A DNA stretch of 64,000 nt from Actinomycetaceae bacterium (GTDB lineage: Bacteria > Actinomycetota > Actinomycetes > Actinomycetales > Actinomycetaceae), in NCBI GenBank assembly GCA_028724265.1, contig JAQYDG010000007.1, positions 1 through 64,000 on the forward strand, given 5' to 3'. The first letter of the stretch is position 1; every line of letters begins with the position of its first letter. The notes under the pieces are model-generated. The model made no database searches and was not told where the DNA came from. It was given only the letters and a program-made list of their open reading frames with translations. The position numbers were made by a program, and so were the translations under genes. Shown piece by piece: positions 54,705 through 61,717 of this stretch.

Positions 54705-55898
54705 GTGGATACAATCCTGTGGCCAATCATGTGGCTGATTTCGTGGGTCATCTATGGGATCCACCACCTGTTAGTGATGATTGGATTTCACAACGGCTCC
54801 GGGCCGGCGTGGGTTCTTTCGATTTTAGGCTTGACGATTATCGTTCGCTTGATCATTCTTCCTCTGTATAACAAGCAGATTAAATCACAGCGCGAGATGC
54901 AGGTGCTCCAGCCTCAGCTTCAGAAACTGCAGCAGAAATACAAGGGCAAGCGAGATGCGTACTCGCAGCGGCGCATGCAGGAAGAGATGACTGCCCTGTA
55001 TCGGGATCGCGGCACGAGTCCTTTCGCATCCTGTTTTCCGTTGCTGATTCAAATGCCCGTGCTGTTCGCCCTGTTCCGCGTGCTGTATGCGTTCCCACAG
55101 CTTGCCGCTGGAACATATAAGAACGGCGGCACCACGGCTTTAGGGCCAATTACACGTCAGGTTGCCTTGGATTTTGAAAACTCCACGTTCTTCGGCGCCC
55201 CGCTTTCAGCGTCACTCAGCAACCCAAATGTTGCCTCAGGCTCTGCACTCGCTGTTCGGATCGTTGTGGCACTGCTGGTGATAGCGATGATTGCCACGAT
55301 GTTCTTCACTCAAAAGCAGCTGTTGGCGAAGAACATGCCGGAATCGGCGATGGATCCGAATTCCCAGGCATACAAGATGCAGAAATACATGCTTTACGGT
55401 ATGCCGTTGATCTACGTCTTCTCCGGAGCTTTCTTCCAGGTTGGCGTTCTGGTGTATTGGGTTGCCGGTAATCTGTGGACGTGGGCACAACAGACGTGGT
55501 TTATCCGCAATAATCCAACGCCTGGAAGTCCGGCCTATAAGGATCGGCAGAAGCGGCTGCGCGCCAAGGCTGAAAAGAAAGGTATCGACCCCTCGCAGAT
55601 GAAGGGTTTGGATCAGCCGGCTAATAGTTCGTCAGTACGCAATGGGGATTCGCATCAGCGCGTCCAACCGTTAGGGAAGGCTCGGAGCAAAAAGGCTGCT
55701 GCGAAGCAAGCACATCAGGATCGTACAGCATCGCCTCAATCTGACGAGAAGAGCCAGGCAGACGCCGGTATCGACCAGAGTGAGGTACGCGGTAAGGACG
55801 GATTGACAGATGCTGAACGTGCCCGTAAACGCTATGAGCGACGCCAGGCGGAGCGTGCCAGAGCGCGGGCAAAAAAGAAGCGGCGAACTCAGCACTAG
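54705..55898 (+). CDS. yidC: Membrane protein insertase YidC
   Basis: 397 residues with five membrane helices of the actinobacterial type lacking the periplasmic P1 domain. Positively charged groove Arg in IVRLIILPLYNKQIKSQREM, the coiled-coil QPQLQKLQQKYKGKRD, GCFPLLIQMPVLFALFRVL-like SCFPLLIQ, and a C-terminal Lys/Arg-rich tail that binds ribosomes (ERARKRYERRQAERARARAKK region). GTG start with AGAGGA upstream. It inserts membrane proteins together with SecYEG or alone. Confidence 0.95.
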   Translation: MDTILWPIMWLISWVIYGIHHLLVMIGFHNGSGPAWVLSILGLTIIVRLIILPLYNKQIKSQREMQVLQPQLQKLQQKYKGKRDAYSQRRMQEEMTALYRDRGTSPFASCFPLLIQMPVLFALFRVLYAFPQLAAGTYKNGGTTALGPITRQVALDFENSTFFGAPLSASLSNPNVASGSALAVRIVVALLVIAMIATMFFTQKQLLAKNMPESAMDPNSQAYKMQKYMLYGMPLIYVFSGAFFQVGVLVYWVAGNLWTWAQQTWFIRNNPTPGSPAYKDRQKRLRAKAEKKGIDPSQMKGLDQPANSSSVRNGDSHQRVQPLGKARSKKAAAKQAHQDRTASPQSDEKSQADAGIDQSEVRGKDGLTDAERARKRYERRQAERARARAKKKRRTQH

Positions 55899-55967
55899 CG
55901 AACTCAGCATGAGTGTTCAGCTGGATCAATGAGATCTTATACACGTGAAAAAGGAATGGAGTATCTG

Positions 55968-56600
55968 ATGAGCGATTATGACGATGAGGAACGTCCTCCC
56001 GCAGTGGAGCAGGACGCGCAAGCTGAGGCACATGCAGATTCGTCAAGCCACGAGGATCTGGCAGACAAGCTCAACAACGAAGGCGATATTGCGGCCGACT
56101 ATCTGGAAGAACTGTTGGATATCGCCGATATTGACGGTGATATTGACATTTCCTCCGAGGCCGACCGCGCAACCGTTTCTGTGGTGTGGGAGGACGAGGA
56201 GCCGAATAAACGCCTCCAGCGGCTCATCGGTAAGAAGGGCGAAGTTCTGGAAGCCCTGCAGGAGCTGACGCGCCTGGCGGTACAGAACGAAACCGGGGAA
56301 CGGTCGCGCCTGATGCTGGACGTGATGAATTACCGGGCTAATCGGCGTGCAGAAATCAGCGAACTCGCACGTGAACTCGGCCGGCAGGTACAGGAAACTG
56401 GCGAAGAAGTGACGTTGGATCCGATGAACCCCTTCGAACGCAAGGTCGTTCACGATGTGGCAGCGGAGCTCGGCCTTGCCAGCGAATCTGAGGGAATGGG
56501 GAAGGATCGTCATGTTGTGCTCGCTCTGCCTGACGATGGCGACGACGCGGAGGATGACGAAATCCTGGATAGTGACATCTTGGATGGTGACGAGGACTGA
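55968..56600 (+). CDS. khpB: Jag/KhpB RNA-binding protein (KH + R3H)
   Basis: 210 residues. An acidic start, a KH domain (about 95-140: RLIGKKGEVLEALQELTRLAV with the GxxG in GKKG) and an R3H domain (about 155-195, RxxxH in FERKVVHDVA) followed by an acidic tail (DDGDDAEDDE). It binds RNA and affects cell shape and division in relatives. ATG 55968 has GGAG upstream. The Jag N-terminal domain is lacking, as in other actinobacteria. Confidence 0.93.
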   Translation: MSDYDDEERPPAVEQDAQAEAHADSSSHEDLADKLNNEGDIAADYLEELLDIADIDGDIDISSEADRATVSVVWEDEEPNKRLQRLIGKKGEVLEALQELTRLAVQNETGERSRLMLDVMNYRANRRAEISELARELGRQVQETGEEVTLDPMNPFERKVVHDVAAELGLASESEGMGKDRHVVLALPDDGDDAEDDEILDSDILDGDED

Positions 56601-56609
56601 TATCCTCTG

Positions 56610-57251
56610 ATGGCTGTGAGTGTTGAAACTGAACCGGAGCCAGAAGGTGCGGCGGAGTATTTCGGCGACGCTGTGTGGACTCTGTTGAAGGACTATGCAC
56701 GGATTCTTGTGAGCGAAGGTATCGATCAGGGTGTGATTGGGCCGCACGAGGCAGCGCGCATTTTCGATCGTCATATTCTCAACAGCACAGCGCTCAACAC
56801 CTATATCCCTGATGGCTCGCAGGTGATTGACGTGGGAAGCGGCGGCGGTTTGCCCGGCCTCGTCATCGCTATCACGCGGCCAGACGTGAGCATGTCGCTT
56901 GTGGAGCCGCTTCAACGCCGTTCGGACTTTCTGACGCGGACGATTCACGCTCTAGGGTTGAGCAACGTCAGTGTGTACAGGGCTCGGTCGGAGGATTTGT
57001 TCGGCAAGATGCTCGCGCCGATTGTGACCGCCCGTGGGGTCTCGGCGCTGCATTCTCTGTTAGGAATGACGATGCCTCTGGTTGCTCCGCAGGGATCGCT
57101 GCTTGCGCTTAAAGGATTTCGAGCGGGCAAGGAAATTGACAATGCCGCTCGGGAGCTGAAAAAGAGTGGTGCTCTGTGGGCTGACGTGTACGAAGAGCGT
57201 GTGTTTGCTTCAACGCAGCCCACCTATGTGGTTGAGGTGCGCAAGAAGTAG
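56610..57251 (+). CDS. rsmG: 16S rRNA (guanine-N7) methyltransferase RsmG
   Basis: 213 residues. SAM-binding VIDVGSGGGLPGLVIAI, SLVEPLQRRSDFL and VTARGVSALHSLLG with the R-A region fit RsmG, which methylates G527 in 16S rRNA. IFDRHILNS is the family start motif. It is immediately after khpB (9 bp) and 15 bp before parA. Loss of this enzyme is known to give low-level streptomycin resistance. Confidence 0.94.
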   Translation: MAVSVETEPEPEGAAEYFGDAVWTLLKDYARILVSEGIDQGVIGPHEAARIFDRHILNSTALNTYIPDGSQVIDVGSGGGLPGLVIAITRPDVSMSLVEPLQRRSDFLTRTIHALGLSNVSVYRARSEDLFGKMLAPIVTARGVSALHSLLGMTMPLVAPQGSLLALKGFRAGKEIDNAARELKKSGALWADVYEERVFASTQPTYVVEVRKK

Positions 57252-57266
57252 AGGGAGGATTGTTCT

Positions 57267-58259
57267 GTGATAGATCAGCGTGCGGCGGCGGACGGCGGCC
57301 ATAAAGCGGCACAAGAGGCGCTGCAGCGGATCTTCGCTGACAGTGATTCCCCGGTGGGGTCGAACCTAAAAACTGATGCTCAGCGACTACATGATGTTGA
57401 GTCCTCACCATTTGTACACCCAGACCACATGCGAGTGTTTGCTGTGGCAAACCAGAAGGGTGGGGTAGGAAAGACCACCAGCGTGGTGAATATCGCGGCC
57501 GCGCTAGCTCTGAACGGACTGCGTGTGCTCGTCATCGATTCTGATCCACAAGGTAATGCATCCACAGCGTTGGGGGTTGAACATTCTGAGGGTACGCCGT
57601 CAATTTATGATGTGCTTCTTCAACGCAGATCCCTTAGTGATGTGATTGTGCCAGTCGAACAGGTTCCCGGCCTGTTCATGGTGGTGGCAACAATGGAGTT
57701 AGCCAACCTAGATCTCGATCTTGCCGATCAAGCTGACCGCGCATTTCGTATGCGTAGCGCCGTGCAGACTCTTGCTGAGAACACCTTTGACTACATCTTT
57801 ATTGATTGTCCGCCGAGCATGTCCCTCCTGCCGATTAACGCGCTCACCGCAGCTGACGAAGTGATGATACCCGTGCAGAGCGAGTACTACGCCTTGGAAG
57901 GGCTCACCCAATTGCTGCACACGATTGACGTGGTGCGCACGCGCTATAACCCGCAGGTACAGGTGACGACGATTCTGTTGACAATGTATTCACGTCATCA
58001 AAACTTGAGCATGGAAGTGGCTGAGAATGTGCGCGAATATTTCCCAGCTCAGACGCTGGCAACGGAGATTCCGCGCAGCGTGCGCATTGCGGAAGCCCCT
58101 TCCTATGGGGAGACGGTGCTGACCTATGCACAGCGATCGTCAGGCGCGATTGCGTACCTGGCAGCGGCGAAGGAGATTGCGGAACGCGGCGCGCGCGGTA
58201 GGCAGGCACAGGATGCCACCACACAGGAGACCAGAGCAGAAGAAGGAGAACAGCGGTGA
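57267..58259 (+). CDS. parA: Chromosome partitioning ATPase ParA (Soj)
   Basis: 330 residues. A 55-residue polar start, then Walker A AVANQKGGVGKTTSVVNIAAAL, DSDPQGNASTALGV, IIDCPPS-type FIDCPPSMSLL. It moves ParB-bound origins over the nucleoid. GTG 57267 has GGGAGGA upstream. It overlaps parB by 4 bp (GTGA). Confidence 0.95.
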   Translation: MIDQRAAADGGHKAAQEALQRIFADSDSPVGSNLKTDAQRLHDVESSPFVHPDHMRVFAVANQKGGVGKTTSVVNIAAALALNGLRVLVIDSDPQGNASTALGVEHSEGTPSIYDVLLQRRSLSDVIVPVEQVPGLFMVVATMELANLDLDLADQADRAFRMRSAVQTLAENTFDYIFIDCPPSMSLLPINALTAADEVMIPVQSEYYALEGLTQLLHTIDVVRTRYNPQVQVTTILLTMYSRHQNLSMEVAENVREYFPAQTLATEIPRSVRIAEAPSYGETVLTYAQRSSGAIAYLAAAKEIAERGARGRQAQDATTQETRAEEGEQR

Positions 58260-59509
58260 GTGCGAAAAAACGGGGGTTAGGCCGTGGAATTGGTGCCCTG
58301 ATCCCGCAGAATCAGGAAGAAAAGAAGGTTCGCCCCATCGATATGTTCTTTGGTACTGCTCAACAGTCTGAGCCTGATGAGGCCGCAGATGCGCAGGGTA
58401 CTGAGACTCTGCAGGCGCAGCAAGGGCAGAAGGAACAGCAGGCAGCACCGCAAACCCAGAACATGCAGAGCAGGAATGCCGAGCAATCCCAAAAAACCGA
58501 GCAACCCCAAACGGCGCAGCGAGTTCAGAACACCCAACAAGCCCAGAACACAGAGCAGGCTCCGGGAACAGAGCAGACTGCGGCTGAAAAAGCGAGCGAT
58601 GCTGGCAAACGCTCCGGCAAGAATGACGATCTTGTTCCGGTGCCAGGTGCCACCTTTGCTGATATTCCCCTGACGCTGATCGTTCCTAACGCGAAGCAGC
58701 CCCGAACCGTCTTTGACGAAGACGAGCTGGCCGAACTTGCGCAATCCATTCAAGCCGTGGGAGTACTGGAACCAATTATTGTGCGTCCCATCGAGGATTT
58801 TGACGCATATATGGCAACAGTGCGTGAGCGCGACGCTGCCCTAGCTGACGATCTTGCTGCTGGGCTGGATAATATGCCGCGGTTCGAGCTGATTATGGGT
58901 GAGCGGCGGTGGCGTGCCGCCAGTTTGGCGCAGCAGGAGACGATTCCTGCCATCGTGCGTCGCACATCCGATAATGACCTGCTGCGCGATGCGTTGCTTG
59001 AAAACCTGCATCGCGTCCAGTTGAATCCGCTGGAAGAAGCTGCAGCATACCGGCAGATGATGAGTGATTTTGGGCTAACCCAGGAGGAGCTCTCCGCGCG
59101 GATTGCACGAAGCCGTCCGCATATTGCAAATACGTTGAGGCTCCTGAACTTGCCTCCCTCAGTGCAGCAGCGACTTGCTGCCGGTGTGTTGAGCGCGGGG
59201 CATGCTCGTGCACTGCTCTCGCTGCGGGACGCACAGGGAATGGAAAACCTCGCAGATCGGATCGTTGCTGAGGGACTTTCTGTGCGGCAAACCGAAGAAG
59301 CGGTGTCGATGGCTCTGAGCGGAAAAGACCGCACTCCCAAAGCGCGCTTGGCTCAGCCCTTCGCACCGGAGCTCAACGGGATTGCATCTAACCTTGCGGA
59401 TCGTTTCGACACTCAGGTGAAAATCACAATGGGGCAGAAGAAGGGCACGATCCGTATCGACTTCGCCAATATGGACGATCTTGCCCGCATTATGAAGCTG
59501 CTGGGCTGA
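58256..59509 (+). CDS. parB: Chromosome partitioning protein ParB
   Basis: 417 residues. MSAKKRGLGRGIGALIP is the usual ParB start that binds ParA. A long Gln/Thr/Asn-rich linker with QNTQQAQNTEQ-like repeats (about 50-115) separates it from the CTPase/clamp domain (about 135-270, NAKQPRT, GERRWRA, ENLHR), the helix-turn-helix (EELSARIARSRPHIANTLRLL) and the C-terminal dimer domain. It spreads from parS sites near the origin. The stop codon falls inside a 14-bp tandem duplication. Confidence 0.95.
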   Translation: MSAKKRGLGRGIGALIPQNQEEKKVRPIDMFFGTAQQSEPDEAADAQGTETLQAQQGQKEQQAAPQTQNMQSRNAEQSQKTEQPQTAQRVQNTQQAQNTEQAPGTEQTAAEKASDAGKRSGKNDDLVPVPGATFADIPLTLIVPNAKQPRTVFDEDELAELAQSIQAVGVLEPIIVRPIEDFDAYMATVRERDAALADDLAAGLDNMPRFELIMGERRWRAASLAQQETIPAIVRRTSDNDLLRDALLENLHRVQLNPLEEAAAYRQMMSDFGLTQEELSARIARSRPHIANTLRLLNLPPSVQQRLAAGVLSAGHARALLSLRDAQGMENLADRIVAEGLSVRQTEEAVSMALSGKDRTPKARLAQPFAPELNGIASNLADRFDTQVKITMGQKKGTIRIDFANMDDLARIMKLLG

Positions 59510-59520
59510 AGCTGCTGGGC
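59493..59520. repeat. 14-bp tandem duplication at the parB stop
   Basis: TGAAGCTGCTGGGC occurs twice back to back (59493-59506, 59507-59520). The second copy supplies the TGA stop of parB. Confidence 0.8.
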
Positions 59521-59582
59521 TGTGGCAGCCGCGCCACCTCATCGGGCTCAGTGCCTGGTGGGATGGGTTCTGCCAAAAGGAT

Positions 59583-61196
59583 TCAGTGCCTGGAGTTCCA
59601 CCATTCGAGCAGTCGTGCTGTGGCTTCCTCATGTGACAGCGGGCCTTCGTCAAGCCGCAGCTGAAGCATGTAGGAACGTGCTGCTCCCACCTCTGGCCCA
59701 GGAGTGAGACCCAGGATTTCCATGATCTCTTTGCCGTCCAGATCAGGGCGGATAGCATCGATCTCTTCCTGACGTGCAAGCTCGGCGATACGGCGTGTCA
59801 ATTCGTCATTCGCAGCGTGGAGTATCGCAACCCTGCGCTTGTTCTGGCTCGTAATATCCGCGCGGATCAAGCGCACGAGGCGGGGAAGCAGATCCCCAGC
59901 ATCGCGCACAAATCTGCGTACCGCGCTGTCGGTCCAATCTTGTTCGGAAAAACCGAAAGCACGCAGATGCAGATCCACCAGGCGGCTCACATGTGCGATC
60001 GTCTGCTTATCGAAACGAAGCGCCTTCATGCGCTTGCGTGTCATTGAAGCACCCACATGATCATGTCCGCGAAATGTCACTGAACCATCCGGCTCAAAGC
60101 GACGCGTGGCAGGCTTGCCGATGTCATGGAAGAGCGCGGCGAGGCGCAATTCCAGGTCTGGGCCGGCAAGGGGGCCGCCGAGCAGTTCGGCATCATAGTC
60201 ATTCGGGTCTTCGAGTGCGATTGCGTGATCCAACACTTGCAGTGTGTGCGCGTACACGTCTTTATGGCGATGCTGTGGGTCCTGTGTTTTTTCCAACGCG
60301 GAAATTTCCGGCAACACAATATCTGCCACACCCGTATACACGAGCAGCTCGATCCCTCTGCGTGGCGCAGGGCTGATCATCATGCGTTCAAGCTCGGCGC
60401 GGATACGCTCCGCACTCACAATCTGAAGGCGCTCCGCCATATCTGCCATCGCATCCATGACGTCGGGGGCAACATCAAAACTCAATTGGGAGGCGAAACG
60501 CGCAGCTCGCATGATGCGCAGAGGATCGTCATCAAAAGACTGCTGGGCACTGACGGGTGTACGCAGTACACCGGCAACGAGATCGTCCAAACCGTAGCAC
60601 GGGTCAACGAGGGTGAGCTCTGGCAGGCGTACGGCCATAGCATTCACAGTGAAATCGCGGCGGGTCAGATCGCCTTCGAGGGAATCGCCGAAATCAACAG
60701 TGGGTTTACGGCTTCCGATTGTGTAGGAATCCTGACGATATGTGGTCACTTCCACTTTCAACGACCCGCGGGCGGCACCGATAGTCCCGAAATCTCGTCC
60801 CATCTCCCACAGTGAATGTGACCAGCGCTCAAGCAAATCATGGGTGAGGTCTGGGCGGGCAGACGTGGTGAGATCGAAGTCGTGGATGGGTAAACCTAAA
60901 AGCGCATCGCGAACAGGACCGCCAACGAGTGACAATTCTTGCCCCGCATCTGCAAAGATAGTAGCTAGTTCAGTGAGGGCGTGTGGAAGGTGAGAAAGGG
61001 TCTGTTGCCCAGCAAGCAGCAAACGTGCTTTTTGGCCATCTGGCGCCAGGTTATCTAATTGCGTCTGCCGTGTATGCGCATCAGAGTGAAGTGTCACGCT
61101 TGCCAGTGTGCCACGTTCATCCCATGTGTGCACATTGTCGATGCATCCAAGGACCTTGTATGCAGAGTTCATATCGTGGGAATGCGAAAAACCCAT
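59583..61196 (-). CDS. cca: CCA tRNA nucleotidyltransferase with HD domain
   Basis: 537 residues. LVGGPVRDALLGLPIHDFDL holds the nucleotidyltransferase acids, followed by RRDFTVNAMA and a C-terminal HD domain (LAALFHDIGKPATRRF, HDHVGASMTRKRM). It repairs and completes the 3' CCA of tRNAs, consistent with the lack of an encoded CCA in some tRNAs. The start is uncertain: frame open to 61196, with no ribosome binding site; family members begin nearer the LVGGPVRD motif. It is divergent from the NUDIX gene. Confidence 0.9.
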   Translation of the reverse strand: MGFSHSHDMNSAYKVLGCIDNVHTWDERGTLASVTLHSDAHTRQTQLDNLAPDGQKARLLLAGQQTLSHLPHALTELATIFADAGQELSLVGGPVRDALLGLPIHDFDLTTSARPDLTHDLLERWSHSLWEMGRDFGTIGAARGSLKVEVTTYRQDSYTIGSRKPTVDFGDSLEGDLTRRDFTVNAMAVRLPELTLVDPCYGLDDLVAGVLRTPVSAQQSFDDDPLRIMRAARFASQLSFDVAPDVMDAMADMAERLQIVSAERIRAELERMMISPAPRRGIELLVYTGVADIVLPEISALEKTQDPQHRHKDVYAHTLQVLDHAIALEDPNDYDAELLGGPLAGPDLELRLAALFHDIGKPATRRFEPDGSVTFRGHDHVGASMTRKRMKALRFDKQTIAHVSRLVDLHLRAFGFSEQDWTDSAVRRFVRDAGDLLPRLVRLIRADITSQNKRRVAILHAANDELTRRIAELARQEEIDAIRPDLDGKEIMEILGLTPGPEVGAARSYMLQLRLDEGPLSHEEATARLLEWWNSRH

Positions 61197-61270
61197 GGCT
61201 CGGAACGTGGCGAAAGTCGGGTGTCGGGCCCCATAGGTCGCATAGTTTTGAGCGTCAGCAAAGCCGACGT

Positions 61271-61717
61271 GTGTTGCCTGTTGTTAACGAGACGAGTGCT
61301 GGGGGCGTCATTATCTCGGTGCAAAATGGTCAGCCTTTTGCGGCGATCATCGCGCGGCACAATCGTGGTGGGCGCCTCGAGTGGTGCCTGCCGAAGGGAC
61401 ATTTGGAGGGTACGGAAACCGCTGAGCAGGCTGCTGTCCGTGAGGTGTCTGAGGAAACTGGGATTTTCGGGCGCGTCCTGTTACATCTGGATACAATCGA
61501 TTATTGGTTTTCTGGTCGTGATCATCGAGTACATAAGGTTGTTCACCATTTTCTTCTTGAGGCTCTTTCGGGGACTCTGACAGTGGAGAATGACCCGGAT
61601 CACGAAGCTGAAGACGTTGAATGGGTTCGGTTGGATCTTGCGCCCTCCCGCCTGGCGTATCCGAACGAGCGGAGGATTGTGAGGCAGGCACGACGGATTT
61701 TGTTAGGTCAACCGTGA
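61271..61717 (+). CDS. NUDIX hydrolase next to the CCA-adding enzyme
   Basis: 148 residues from the GTG at 61271 (VLPVVNETSAGGVII). The NUDIX box is GHLEGTETAEQAAVREVSEETGI, and WCLPKGHLEG precedes it. Actinobacterial homologues (Rv3908 type) start near the NETSAGG motif; a longer frame is open but overlaps the opposite gene. The substrate is unknown. Its stop overlaps the start of the DUF6049 gene by 4 bp. Confidence 0.85.
   Translation: MLPVVNETSAGGVIISVQNGQPFAAIIARHNRGGRLEWCLPKGHLEGTETAEQAAVREVSEETGIFGRVLLHLDTIDYWFSGRDHRVHKVVHHFLLEALSGTLTVENDPDHEAEDVEWVRLDLAPSRLAYPNERRIVRQARRILLGQP

Noticed and set aside
56043..56948. Minus-strand frame spanning khpB and rsmG
   Set aside because: Crosses two well-supported genes and has no domain of its own.
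60126..60815. Plus-strand frame opposite cca
   Set aside because: Shadow of the tRNA nucleotidyltransferase, whose motifs are complete.
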